14,807 bases of DNA, from the NCBI GenBank assembly GCA_024710445.1, contig JANJUT010000052.1:1-14807 (forward strand), written 5' to 3'. The stretch is from Thiobacillus sp. GTDB taxonomy: Bacteria; Pseudomonadota; Gammaproteobacteria; Burkholderiales; Thiobacillaceae. A model generated the notes under the pieces. The model saw nothing but the letters and a program-made list of their open reading frames with translations. It had not been told where the DNA came from and searched no databases. A program made the position numbers and the translations under genes. Shown one piece after another: positions 1 through 7,349 of this stretch. Numbering within the stretch: position 1 is the stretch's first letter; the number at the start of each line of letters is the position of its first letter.

Positions 1-155
1 GTCTGCTTCCGAAATAATGCAACATGAAACGGCGTCTTTTTCCGCATGGCGGCGTTGCTCGTCGTTGGCATAGAGCCCGCTATGTCGCCTCCACGCGCCT
101 TGCCCAGCGAAAAAATACATCCGTTTAATCCTGTCACACTATTTCGGAAGCAGAC
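1..155. repeat. MITE-like element with 16-bp terminal inverted repeats
   Basis: Bases 1-16 (GTCTGCTTCCGAAATA) are the exact reverse complement of bases 140-155. The interior has no convincing reading frame. It carries a small central hairpin (CATAG at 69-73 and CTATG at 80-84 around a 6-nt loop) set in a larger imperfect inverted symmetry of GGCGTTGCTCGTCG / CGCGCCTTGCC type sequence. The layout suggests a short non-autonomous mobile element or a dispersed palindromic repeat. The window begins exactly at the left end, so a target duplication cannot be tested and the element may extend further left. Bases 156-230, between it and the trpC stop, hold only a weak 5-bp hairpin (202-215) with no T-tract. 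Confidence 0.55.
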
Positions 156-230
156 CACTAGTTGTTTCAGTTGAAGGGCTTGTTAAACCACAGACCGTTG
201 GCCGGGCTACCCCGGGCAACGCGCCTCAAG

Positions 231-1022
231 TCAGGCCGCAAACAATCGGGCCAGCTCCGCCCCCGGATCATCCGCCCGCATGAACGCCTCACCCACCAGA
301 AAACTGTTGACCCGATGACTGCGCATCCGCGCCACATCTTCCGGCGCCAGAATGCCGGACTCGGTGATCACGATGCGTTCGGCCCCGATCTTCGGCAACA
401 ACGCCAGCGTGGTATCAAGACTGACTTCAAACGTGCGCAGGTTGCGATTGTTGATACCCTGCAAGGGCGTTTTTAGTTGCAGCGCAGCGTCGAGTTCCTC
501 GGCATTGTGCGATTCGACCAGCACCGCCATGCCCAACTCATGCGCCAGCGCTTCCAGTTCCTGCATCTGTGGCAATTTCAGTGCAGCGACGATCAACAGA
601 ATGCAATCCGCCCCCATCGCGCGCGCTTCGTAAATCTGATACGGATCGATGATGAAATCCTTGCGCAGCACCGGCAACGCGCAGGCGTCACGCGCCTGGA
701 TCAAGAAATGCGGGCTGCCCTGGAAATAGTCGCGGTCGGTGAGAACAGACAGGCACGTCGCCCCGCCCGCTTCGTAGCTTGCTGCAATGTCGGCGGGATG
801 AAAGTCAGGGCGGATCACGCCCTTGGAGGGGCTGGCTTTCTTGATTTCGGCGATGACCGCAGGCAGGCCCGCATCGAGCCTGACACGCATGGCGCCGACG
901 AAATCGCGTGGTGGTAAAGCCGCACCTGCACGCGCACGCATCTCCCCCAAGGGCACGGCTGTCTGGCCGTCGCTGATTTCAGCATGCTTGGTGACGAGGA
1001 TTTTTTCGAGGATATCGCTCAT
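231..1022 (-). CDS. trpC: Indole-3-glycerol phosphate synthase TrpC
   Basis: This 263-residue protein closes the indole ring of CdRP to give indole-3-glycerol phosphate, CO2 and water in cytoplasmic tryptophan synthesis. It is a single-domain beta/alpha-barrel TrpC, not the TrpC-TrpF fusion of enterics. Family motifs are clear: [10 protein letters not shown] (59-68, with E59 and K61), [12 protein letters not shown] (K121), E170, GINNRNL (N191), TESG (E221/S222) and the phosphate-binding GEAFM near the C-terminus. The frame is open for 33 more codons upstream, but these overlap the end of trpD and lack family similarity, so I chose the ATG at 1022 (MSDILEKI). The gap to the trpD stop is 13 nt and the ribosome-binding site is weak, which suggests translational coupling. 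It is the last gene of trpGDC; no convincing terminator follows before the repeat at 1-155. Confidence 0.95.
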   Translation of the reverse strand: MSDILEKILVTKHAEISDGQTAVPLGEMRARAGAALPPRDFVGAMRVRLDAGLPAVIAEIKKASPSKGVIRPDFHPADIAASYEAGGATCLSVLTDRDYFQGSPHFLIQARDACALPVLRKDFIIDPYQIYEARAMGADCILLIVAALKLPQMQELEALAHELGMAVLVESHNAEELDAALQLKTPLQGINNRNLRTFEVSLDTTLALLPKIGAERIVITESGILAPEDVARMRSHRVNSFLVGEAFMRADDPGAELARLFAA

Positions 1023-1035
1023 GGCTGGCTGTCGC

Positions 1036-2055
1036 TCATTGCTGACTGAACTGGCGGTAGCGTTCAAGGGTGTCGCGTGCGGCACCGCTGGAAAGGGCGC
1101 GCTGAGCCTGCTCCACTCCATCCATCAGGCTGGCGGCACGTCCTGCCACATAAATGGCCGCACCGGCATTGAGCGCCACGATGGCAGCCGCGCCCGCATG
1201 GCGATTTTCCAGCGCGGCCAGCAGCATGGCAATGGCTTCGTCACGGCCGTTCACCACCAGTTTGCTCGCCTCCACCTGCGGCAAACCGAACAGGCCGGGC
1301 TCGAGTTCATATTCGGACACATGACCGTCTTTCAGCTCGGCCACAAAGGTGGGTGACGCCAGGCTGATTTCATCCAGACCTTCCTCCGCATGGACGACCA
1401 GCACATGCCGGCTGCCCAGCGTATGCAACACCTTGGCCAGCGTACCGGTGAGTTCGCGGTTAAACACGCCCATCACCTGGTTCGGCGCTGCGGCCGGATT
1501 GGTGAGCGGACCAAGCATATTGAACAGGGTGCGCACGCCCAATTCGCGCCGTACCGGTGCCGCATGTTTCATCGCGCTGTGGTGATTGGGCGCAAACATG
1601 AAGCCTACGCCGATGGATTTCACAGCCTCGGCCACCTGTTCGGGCGCCAGGTTGACGTTCACTCCCAGCGCTTCCAGCACGTCGGCACTGCCCGAGGTGG
1701 ACGAGACCGAGCGGCCGCCATGCTTGGCGACACGCGCGCCGCACGCCGCCGCGACAAACGCTGCAGCCGTGGAAATATTGAAGGTATGCGCACCGTCGCC
1801 GCCGGTACCGCAGGTGTCGACCAGATGCTCGACGCCCGCGAGCGGCACCTTGGTCGACAGCTCGCGCATGACCGCCGCCGCCGCTGCGATTTCGGTTACC
1901 GATTCGCCTTTCATGCGCAATGCAATCAGGAATCCGGCGATCTGTGCAGGCGTATATTCACCGCCCATCAGCGCACGCATTGCGCCGAGCATGGTGTCTC
2001 GCGGCAGATCGTGACGATCCAGCAGCAGCGTCAGCAAATCCTTGTATTGCGTCAT
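1036..2055 (-). CDS. trpD: Anthranilate phosphoribosyltransferase TrpD
   Basis: This 339-residue enzyme transfers the phosphoribosyl group of PRPP to anthranilate, the second step of the tryptophan branch. The length is typical of stand-alone TrpD. The PRPP-binding loop DTCGTGGDG lies at 80-88, followed by NIST (93-96), the [18 protein letters not shown] block (111-128; most relatives I remember have KHGNRSVSS, so Gly114 for Asn is a small variation), [14 protein letters not shown] (151-164) for anthranilate binding, and [13 protein letters not shown] (175-187). Its ATG overlaps the trpG stop by four bases (ATGA at 2052-2055), a classic coupled junction. It sits between trpG and trpC in one transcription unit. 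Confidence 0.96.
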   Translation of the reverse strand: MTQYKDLLTLLLDRHDLPRDTMLGAMRALMGGEYTPAQIAGFLIALRMKGESVTEIAAAAAVMRELSTKVPLAGVEHLVDTCGTGGDGAHTFNISTAAAFVAAACGARVAKHGGRSVSSTSGSADVLEALGVNVNLAPEQVAEAVKSIGVGFMFAPNHHSAMKHAAPVRRELGVRTLFNMLGPLTNPAAAPNQVMGVFNRELTGTLAKVLHTLGSRHVLVVHAEEGLDEISLASPTFVAELKDGHVSEYELEPGLFGLPQVEASKLVVNGRDEAIAMLLAALENRHAGAAAIVALNAGAAIYVAGRAASLMDGVEQAQRALSSGAARDTLERYRQFSQQ

Positions 2056-2621
2056 CCCTTTCCTTTCAAAAAGTTGGCGAGCATGGCATGACCATGCTCT
2101 GTCAGGATGGACTCAGGATGAAACTGCACGCCTTCAACCGCCAGTGTTTTATGGCGAACGCCCATGATTTCGCCGTCGTCGGTCCACGCGGTGATTTCCA
2201 GGCACGCCGGCAGGGTTTCACGCTCGATCACCAGTGAATGGTAGCGTGTGGCGCGAAACGGATTGGGCAGCCCCCTGAACACGCTGGTATCGGCATGGTG
2301 GATCATCGACGTCTTGCCGTGCATCAGTTCCTTGGCGCGAATAATCCTGCCGCCAAAAGCCTGGCCGATACTCTGGTGACCAAGGCACACGCCCAGAATC
2401 GGAATCTGGCCTGCGAATTCCTTGATCAGCGGCACCGACACGCCCGCTTCATTGGGCGTACAAGGGCCGGGGGACACCACGATGTGATCGGGTTTCAGCG
2501 CTGCGATGCCAGGCAGATCGATTTCGTCATTGCGAATGACCTTGACGTCTTCTCCCAGCTCGCCGAAGTACTGCACGAGGTTGTAGGTGAAGCTGTCATA
2601 GTTATCGATCATCAGAAGCAT
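2052..2621 (-). CDS. trpG: Anthranilate synthase glutamine amidotransferase subunit TrpG
   Basis: This 189-residue class I glutamine amidotransferase supplies ammonia to TrpE. The [19 protein letters not shown] start is diagnostic of TrpG/PabA. The catalytic triad is visible: C79 in [15 protein letters not shown], and H168 and E170 in GVQFHPES. The oxyanion segment is [11 protein letters not shown] (50-60). In many bacteria this subunit is shared with aminodeoxychorismate synthase, so it may serve folate synthesis too. I chose the ATG at 2621, which has an AAGGA Shine-Dalgarno about 8 nt upstream, over an in-frame ATG at 2699 that adds 26 unrelated residues. Its partner trpE is not adjacent but lies more than 3 kb away, beyond the sulfide module. 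Confidence 0.96.
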   Translation of the reverse strand: MLLMIDNYDSFTYNLVQYFGELGEDVKVIRNDEIDLPGIAALKPDHIVVSPGPCTPNEAGVSVPLIKEFAGQIPILGVCLGHQSIGQAFGGRIIRAKELMHGKTSMIHHADTSVFRGLPNPFRATRYHSLVIERETLPACLEITAWTDDGEIMGVRHKTLAVEGVQFHPESILTEHGHAMLANFLKGKG

Positions 2622-2681
2622 GGAAGGTCCTTCGGCGTCATGGCACCGTGGCAAAGTGATAGCTTGTGCAAAGAACGGGGA

Positions 2682-2687
2682 ATTATA
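2682..2687 (-). promoter_or_regulatory. Predicted sigma-70 -10 element for trpGDC
   Basis: The minus strand carries a perfect TATAAT here, about 60 nt upstream of the trpG ATG, with a predicted start near 2675 and a leader of about 54 nt. The -35 is poor: the nearest candidate, TTGGCC (2708-2713), has a 20-nt spacer and abuts the T-tract of the sqr terminator. Because that terminator separates trpG from sqr, trpGDC needs its own promoter, which supports this call. No tandem Trp codons or leader peptide were seen in the leader. Confidence 0.45.
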
Positions 2688-2710
2688 GCCGTGCGACACG
2701 TCTCATCGGC

Positions 2711-2736
2711 CAAAAAAAGAGCGCCCGAAGGCGCTT
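2711..2736 (-). terminator. Rho-independent terminator of the sqr operon
   Basis: On the minus strand the sequence reads AGCGCC-TTCG-GGCGCT and then C followed by seven T. It is a 6-bp GC-rich stem with a stable UUCG tetraloop and a U-tract, beginning 24 nt after the sqr stop. It marks the 3' end of the sulfide transcript and separates it from trpG. Confidence 0.88.
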
Positions 2737-2759
2737 AAGGCAGGAGCCTCGAGGAGAGA

Positions 2760-4028
2760 TTATTTGAGCTTCTTGACCCCCATCAGGCCAAGCACATATT
2801 TTTCATACAACGGTTCGGTCGTGCCTTTTTTCATTTTGCGCATGAAATATTTCTCGAACCCGACCTTGGCCAGGTGCACCCACTTGCCTTCCTTGAACCA
2901 GTTGACGTTGCGCGGCGGAATCTGCGGCAGCGCCACGAAAGCTGCGCCGGTATCACCGAAATCAGCCAGGCAGATGGCGTTCCAGGTGGCCTTCACGGTG
3001 GGTTCCTGGCCATCGAGCACCGCGCGGATATTGTGCGAGGTGGCGGTTACCATGGATTCGATCATGTAGCCCGTCTTGGGCGTACCGGTCGGCACCGGCG
3101 TGGCTTCGACCGGTGGAATGGCGACGCACACGCCCACCGAATAGATATTCGGGAATTTAACGTTGCGCTGGAATGGGTCAATGGTAATAAAGCCACGCGG
3201 GTTGGTGAGGCCCTCGATCCCGAATACGGCATCGATCCCCTTGAATGCGGGCAGCATCATCGAGTAGGCAAACGGCAGTTCGTGCTCCTTGATTACCTCG
3301 CCCTTGTCGTTATGCTCGGCGACGAACATCTTGCCGGCTTCAACCTTGGTGACCTTTGCATTGCAGATCCACTTGATGTGGCGATCACGCATCACGGATT
3401 CGAGCATGCCTTTCGAATCGCCGACCCCGCCCAGGCCCAGGTGGCCGACGTACGGTTCGGCCGTGACGAAGGTCATCGGCACCCGGTCACGGATTTTACG
3501 CCTCCGCAGATCGGTATCCATGATCATGGCAAACTCGTAGGCAGGGCCGTAGCAGGACGCACCCTGTACCGCACCCACCACGATCGGGCCCGGATTATCC
3601 ACAAAGCTGTCCCATACGCGGCCAGCGGCCTTGGCATGTTCAACCTGGCAAATCGACTGGGTATGGCCATCCGGTCCCAATCCAGGCACTTCGTCAAACG
3701 CCAGCTTGGGTCCGGTCGCAATGACAAGAAAATCGTAATCCACGATCTGGCCGTCGGTCAGCTCAATCTGATTGCGCTCCGGATGCACGCGTGCCGCACC
3801 TACGCCAATGAAATCGATGTTTTTCTTGTTCAGGTACGGTGCGGCCGGAATGGTGATGTCATCAAACTTGCGCCAGTTGACCGCCACCCAGGGGTTGGAG
3901 GGGGTGAACTGGAAATACGGCAGATTGGATACCACGGTAACCTTGTCTTCGGCCCTCGCCTGCTCGCGCATTTCATACGCCATGGTCATGCCGCCGATAC
4001 CGGCGCCCAGAATCACGATATGTGCCAT
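2760..4028 (-). CDS. sqr: Sulfide:quinone oxidoreductase (A. ferrooxidans-like)
   Basis: This 422-residue flavoprotein of the disulfide oxidoreductase superfamily oxidises sulfide to polysulfide or sulfane sulfur and passes electrons to membrane quinone. The N-terminal Rossmann FAD motif is GAGIGG (8-13); a second, YDFLVIATGPKLAF, lies at 98-111. Three redox cysteines occur in the expected contexts, C127 (QSIC), C159 (GASCYGPAYEF) and C353 (AICLADFGD), matching C128, C160 and C356 of the A. ferrooxidans enzyme. F391 and Y408 match the residues that sandwich the quinone there. The C-terminal helical segment (HLAKVGFEKYFMRKMKKG) fits monotopic membrane attachment. There is no signal peptide. 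The ATG at 4028 follows AAGGAG by 10 nt. It lies 55 nt after the 67-aa gene, in one sigma-54-driven operon ending at the 2711-2736 terminator. A related FCSD-type or NDH-2-like activity is unlikely given the three cysteines. Confidence 0.95.
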   Translation of the reverse strand: MAHIVILGAGIGGMTMAYEMREQARAEDKVTVVSNLPYFQFTPSNPWVAVNWRKFDDITIPAAPYLNKKNIDFIGVGAARVHPERNQIELTDGQIVDYDFLVIATGPKLAFDEVPGLGPDGHTQSICQVEHAKAAGRVWDSFVDNPGPIVVGAVQGASCYGPAYEFAMIMDTDLRRRKIRDRVPMTFVTAEPYVGHLGLGGVGDSKGMLESVMRDRHIKWICNAKVTKVEAGKMFVAEHNDKGEVIKEHELPFAYSMMLPAFKGIDAVFGIEGLTNPRGFITIDPFQRNVKFPNIYSVGVCVAIPPVEATPVPTGTPKTGYMIESMVTATSHNIRAVLDGQEPTVKATWNAICLADFGDTGAAFVALPQIPPRNVNWFKEGKWVHLAKVGFEKYFMRKMKKGTTEPLYEKYVLGLMGVKKLK

Positions 4029-4083
4029 TTGTTGTCGCTCCTTGTGCTATGTCGGTTGGTGTTGTTTCGGTCGGGGATAGCGA

Positions 4084-4287
4084 TCACCACTGAAAGATGC
4101 GTGCCATGGCTTCCAGGCCATCATCCACGATCTTCCTCAGATCCTCCGGGCAGTCCTCCCGCTCCATGGCAAAGGTGGTGTAGGCGGACAGGCTCTTCAA
4201 CGCACAGGCGACCTTGGCCACCTCGTCGACCACTTCCGGCGCAAGGTTCACACCGGGTTGCAGTTTCCAGTTCGTCTTTTCGGTCAT
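4084..4287 (-). CDS. Small uncharacterised protein, first gene of the sqr operon
   Basis: This 67-residue protein is not recognised. It begins MTEKTNWKLQPGVNL and is otherwise mostly predicted helix: residues 15-40 and 46-65 look amphipathic. It has two cysteines (in VACALKS and EDCPEDL), an acidic middle and a C-terminal FQW. There is no signal peptide or membrane segment. The ATG at 4287 has GGAG 6 nt upstream; an in-frame extension to 4401 would run through the sigma-54 promoter and is rejected. It is the first gene after that promoter, with sqr 55 nt downstream, so it should be induced with sulfide oxidation. A role as an SQR partner, a sulfur carrier or a regulator is only inference. I could not match it to DUF1641, a family sometimes found beside SQR-like proteins. 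Confidence 0.8.
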   Translation of the reverse strand: MTEKTNWKLQPGVNLAPEVVDEVAKVACALKSLSAYTTFAMEREDCPEDLRKIVDDGLEAMARIFQW

Positions 4288-4329
4288 GTTTATCTCCATC
4301 CTGTTGTTGGTTGATATGACAAGACTTAA

Positions 4330-4345
4330 AGCAACCGTCATGCCA
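4330..4345 (-). promoter_or_regulatory. Sigma-54 (-24/-12) promoter of the 67-aa gene and sqr
   Basis: The minus strand reads TGGCATGACGGTTGCT, an exact fit to TGGCAYR-N4-TTGCW with the invariant GG and GC ten bases apart. The predicted start is near 4319, giving a leader of about 32 nt with GGAG 6 nt before the ATG at 4287. The adjacent divergent sigma-54 activator gene and the upstream dyad make this a strong call. Confidence 0.88.
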
Positions 4346-4416
4346 GCGGCCAAAACCGTGCAATCGCTGCGCTCCAGGCCATACACCCATGAAGAGCCCA
4401 CACCAACATGGCGATA

Positions 4417-4450
4417 TTGTCATGTCATTGTTATCATAAGGTCATGACAA
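4417..4450. promoter_or_regulatory. Dyad TTGTCATG-N18-CATGACAA, likely activator (enhancer) site
   Basis: Perfect 8-bp inverted half-sites lie at 4417-4424 and 4443-4450, with a further 9-bp palindrome TTATCATAA (4431-4439) between them. The dyad lies about 98-131 nt upstream of the predicted sigma-54 start, the usual position of an upstream activating sequence. It also ends 14 nt before the chosen fisR ATG, so bound activator could repress its own gene. The assignment to FisR rests on position only. Confidence 0.6.
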
Positions 4451-4464
4451 CACCGGAGATCGTC

Positions 4465-5754
4465 ATGCCGTCTATCGAGCTGCAGGACCTCATCGATGCG
4501 AACGACCAGCCTTTTGTGGTGATCGATCGCGACTACCGCATCGTGGCGGCCAATCAGCGCTATTGCGCAACCTACGGGGTCACGCCTGTTGCCATCGTCG
4601 GCCAGCACTGTTATGCCGTGTCACACCACGCATCCCGCCCCTGCCATGAAAACGGCGAACAGTGCCCGCATCGTGCCCTGTTCGAACACGGTGAGGCAGT
4701 CGAGGTGTTGCACACGCACTTTCACGCCGACGACCAACCCGAGCGCACACGCATACGTGGCCACGCGTTGCGCGGTGCGGATGGCGAACGCTATCTGGGC
4801 GAACAGCTTTTTCCATTGGAAGCCGATATCGGTACGGATTGCGATGCCATGCAGATGGTGGGGCAATCCCCGGCGTTCCTGAGTTGCGTGGATAACCTCG
4901 CGCGCGTGGCCGAGAGCGAGGCGTCGATTCTGCTTTACGGTGAAAGCGGTGTCGGCAAGGAACTCGCCGCCCGTTTTATCCACGCCCGCTCGATGCGCTC
5001 CGGTGGCGCCTTCATTGTGATCAACTGTGCTGCCGTACCGGAAACCCTGTTCGAAAGCGAGTTGTTCGGCCACGAACGGGGCGCGTTTTCGGGCAGCAGC
5101 GGCTTGAAGAAAGGCCTGTTTGAACTGGCGGACGGCGGCACGCTGTTTCTGGACGAGGTCGCCGAGATTCCGCTGGGTTTGCAGGCCAAGCTGCTGCGCG
5201 TTCTGGAATCCGGTGAATTCCGGCGCGTGGGGGGCACCCACACACTAACGGCTGACGTGCGCCTGGTGTCTGCCACCAATCGCAGGCTGCTGGATGAGGT
5301 GGACGAGAAACGCTTCCGGCTTGACCTGTATTACCGACTGGCGGGAATCGACGTGGTACTGCCTACGCTACGCGAGCGGCGCGATGACATCCCCGCACTG
5401 TCAACGCTCATGCTCAAGCGCCTGGCCGGAAACCGGCGCGCCTGCCGCCTGGATGCGACTGCGCTGGCCACGCTGCAGGCCTATGAATTTCCGGGCAATG
5501 TACGCGAACTGCGCAATGTGTTGCAGCGTGCGGTGCTGACCTGTCGTGACGGCGTGATCCGTGCCACCGACCTGCATCTGCCCACCGTGATGGCACCGGC
5601 TCAGCCAAGCGCTCAACCGCTGGCCGATGTCGAGCGGTCGCACATACGCGCCCTGCTCGACACACATGACGGCCATCGCAGCCGGGTAGCCGCCGCACTC
5701 GGCATCACCGAGCGCACGCTGTATCGCAAGCTCAAGCGCTACGATCTGAGCTAG
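4465..5754 (+). CDS. fisR: FisR-like sigma-54-dependent activator with Cys-rich PAS sensor
   Basis: This 429-residue enhancer-binding protein is expected to activate the divergent sqr operon. Residues 1-120 form a PAS-like sensor with C49, C60 and C67 in HCYAVSHHASRPC...EQCPH. The 11 and 7 spacing equals that of C53, C64 and C71 reported for FisR of Cupriavidus pinatubonensis, which senses sulfane sulfur (from memory). The AAA+ domain follows: Walker A GESGVGKE (159-166), sigma-54 contact loop GAFSGS (206-211, usually GAFTGA), Walker B TLFLDE (226-231), FRLDLYYRL (284-292) and FPGNVREL (342-349). The Fis-type HTH is at about 402-425. There is no receiver domain, so it is not a two-component regulator. 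I chose the ATG at 4465 because GGAG lies 6 nt upstream; the in-frame ATGs at 4408 and 4444 lack a good site and would overlap the dyad. It converges on trpE with a 26-nt gap and no visible terminator. Confidence 0.9.
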   Translation: MPSIELQDLIDANDQPFVVIDRDYRIVAANQRYCATYGVTPVAIVGQHCYAVSHHASRPCHENGEQCPHRALFEHGEAVEVLHTHFHADDQPERTRIRGHALRGADGERYLGEQLFPLEADIGTDCDAMQMVGQSPAFLSCVDNLARVAESEASILLYGESGVGKELAARFIHARSMRSGGAFIVINCAAVPETLFESELFGHERGAFSGSSGLKKGLFELADGGTLFLDEVAEIPLGLQAKLLRVLESGEFRRVGGTHTLTADVRLVSATNRRLLDEVDEKRFRLDLYYRLAGIDVVLPTLRERRDDIPALSTLMLKRLAGNRRACRLDATALATLQAYEFPGNVRELRNVLQRAVLTCRDGVIRATDLHLPTVMAPAQPSAQPLADVERSHIRALLDTHDGHRSRVAAALGITERTLYRKLKRYDLS

Positions 5755-5780
5755 CAGCCTGTTGGATTAACGTACCCGGG

Positions 5781-7256
5781 TCACTCGGTCAGAGTGGAGA
5801 ACCGGGCCTGCGCCAGTTCGGCGGCGCGAATCACCGCCCGCGCCTTGTTGAGGGTTTCCATCCATTCGTTATCGGGCACGGAATCGGCCACGATACCGGC
5901 ACCGGCCTGCGCATACAGCATGCCGTTCTTGATCACGGCCGTACGGATGGCGATCGCCAGATCCATGTCGCCATTGAAGCCAAGATAGCCCACCGCGCCC
6001 GCATAGATGCCGCGCTTGCTCGGCTCGAGTTCGTCGATGATTTCCATCGCCCGCACCTTGGGCGCGCCGGATACGGTTCCGGCCGGGAAACTGGCACGCA
6101 GCACATCGAGCGCACTCAAGCCCGGCTTCAGCTTGCCTTCGACATTGGAGACGATATGCATGACATGCGAATAGCGCTCGATCTGCATGTTCTCGGTGAC
6201 CTTGACGCTGCCGGTGACGGCGACGCGGCCGGTATCGTTGCGCCCCAGATCCAGCAGCTGCAGATGCTCGGCACACTCCTTGGGATCGGCCATCAGCTCG
6301 TCGGCCAGCCGCTGGTCATCCTCGCGCGTGAGTCCGCGCGGGCGCGTGCCCGCAATAGGACGCAGGGTGACGGTGTCGCCCTCCAGCCGCACCAGGATTT
6401 CGGGCGATGAACCCACGATATGGAATCCACCCATGTCGTAATAAAACATGTACGGCGAAGGATTGAGACTGCGCAACGCGCGGTACAGGGACAGGGGCGA
6501 GGCCGCAAAAGGGCGGGCCATGCGCTGCGACAACACCACCTGCATCACATCGCCCGCAGCGATGTAGTCCTTGGCCTTTTGCACCGCTGCCTTGAATTCG
6601 GCTTCACCAAACTCGGAAACCGGCTCCGCCACATCCGTCACCGGTTCGACCGGAAGCGACACGGGCGCGCGCAGTTGTTCAGCCAATGCGGACAGGCGCA
6701 AGTGACCCGCGGCATAGGCATCGGGCTGCATCGGATCGGCGTGGGTAATGAGATAAAGCTTGCCGGCAAGATTGTCGAACACCGCCAGTTCTTCGGTCAG
6801 CATCAGCAGGATGTCCGGCGTGTGCAGCACATCATCCTTGCGCGTGTCGGCCAGGCGCTTTTCGATGTGGCGGATGGTGTCGTAACCAAAATAGCCCGCC
6901 AGTCCGCCAGTAAAACGCGGCAGGCCGGCCACCGGTGCCGCCTTGAAACGCGCCTGGAATTCGGCAATGAAAGCGAGCGGATCGGGCAGGCTGTGCTCCT
7001 CCACCACCTGGCCGTCGGTTTCCACTGTCAACAGATGGGCCCGTACCCGCAATACGGTTCGCGCCGGCAGGCCGATAAAGGAATAGCGGCCAAAGCGCTC
7101 GCCGCCCACCACGGATTCCAGCAGATAGGTATAGGGCGCGTTGGCCAGCTTGAGGTACACCGACAGCGGCGTTTCCAGATCCCCGGGGAGCTCGCGCACC
7201 ATGGGAATCCGGTTAAATCCCTGTCGGGCGAGATCGAAAAAGTCTTGTTCTGTCAT
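5781..7256 (-). CDS. trpE: Anthranilate synthase component I TrpE
   Basis: This 491-residue enzyme converts chorismate plus ammonia (from TrpG) into anthranilate and pyruvate, the committed step to tryptophan. The N-terminal [20 protein letters not shown] contains LLES (45-48), the tryptophan-binding motif, so feedback inhibition is likely intact. The chorismate-binding domain shows NPSPYMFY (265-272), IAGTRPRG (301-308), [13 protein letters not shown] (329-341), YSHVMHI with catalytic H364 (362-368), GTVSGAPK (393-400) and PDNEWMET (461-468). I chose the ATG at 7256 with GGA 7 nt upstream, since the 20-residue extension to 7316 lacks family similarity. It lies 93 nt after gph on the same strand, probably in an rpe-gph-trpE transcript. 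The region upstream has no tandem Trp codons or attenuator. Its usual next gene, trpG, is displaced by the sulfide module. Confidence 0.96.
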   Translation of the reverse strand: MTEQDFFDLARQGFNRIPMVRELPGDLETPLSVYLKLANAPYTYLLESVVGGERFGRYSFIGLPARTVLRVRAHLLTVETDGQVVEEHSLPDPLAFIAEFQARFKAAPVAGLPRFTGGLAGYFGYDTIRHIEKRLADTRKDDVLHTPDILLMLTEELAVFDNLAGKLYLITHADPMQPDAYAAGHLRLSALAEQLRAPVSLPVEPVTDVAEPVSEFGEAEFKAAVQKAKDYIAAGDVMQVVLSQRMARPFAASPLSLYRALRSLNPSPYMFYYDMGGFHIVGSSPEILVRLEGDTVTLRPIAGTRPRGLTREDDQRLADELMADPKECAEHLQLLDLGRNDTGRVAVTGSVKVTENMQIERYSHVMHIVSNVEGKLKPGLSALDVLRASFPAGTVSGAPKVRAMEIIDELEPSKRGIYAGAVGYLGFNGDMDLAIAIRTAVIKNGMLYAQAGAGIVADSVPDNEWMETLNKARAVIRAAELAQARFSTLTE

Positions 7257-7349
7257 GGCAGGTCCGTGAAAAAGTGAAGTGTGAAAGCTGAAACGTGGGG
7301 TACGCGTTTCACTCACACCATCGCTTGTCGTTCACGATCGCCTCCATGA

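Noticed and set aside
162..476. Plus-strand open frame running from the left repeat into trpC
   Set aside because: It overlaps trpC antisense, is basic and low in information, and lacks a ribosome-binding site.
2874..4319. Long open frame (481 codons) on the plus strand opposite sqr
   Set aside because: It is an antisense shadow of a well-conserved sqr gene in GC-rich DNA. The translation is rich in His, Arg and Gly with no recognisable domain, and it has no plausible start signal.
4288..4401. N-terminal extension of the 67-aa protein to an ATG at 4401
   Set aside because: It would translate through the sigma-54 promoter and its predicted start site, whereas the ATG at 4287 has GGAG 6 nt upstream.
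7257..7349. trp leader peptide or attenuator upstream of trpE
   Set aside because: There are no tandem Trp codons and no competing terminator/antiterminator stems. Only short GTGAAA-type repeats and a 7-bp TGAAACG/CGTTTCA dyad are present.
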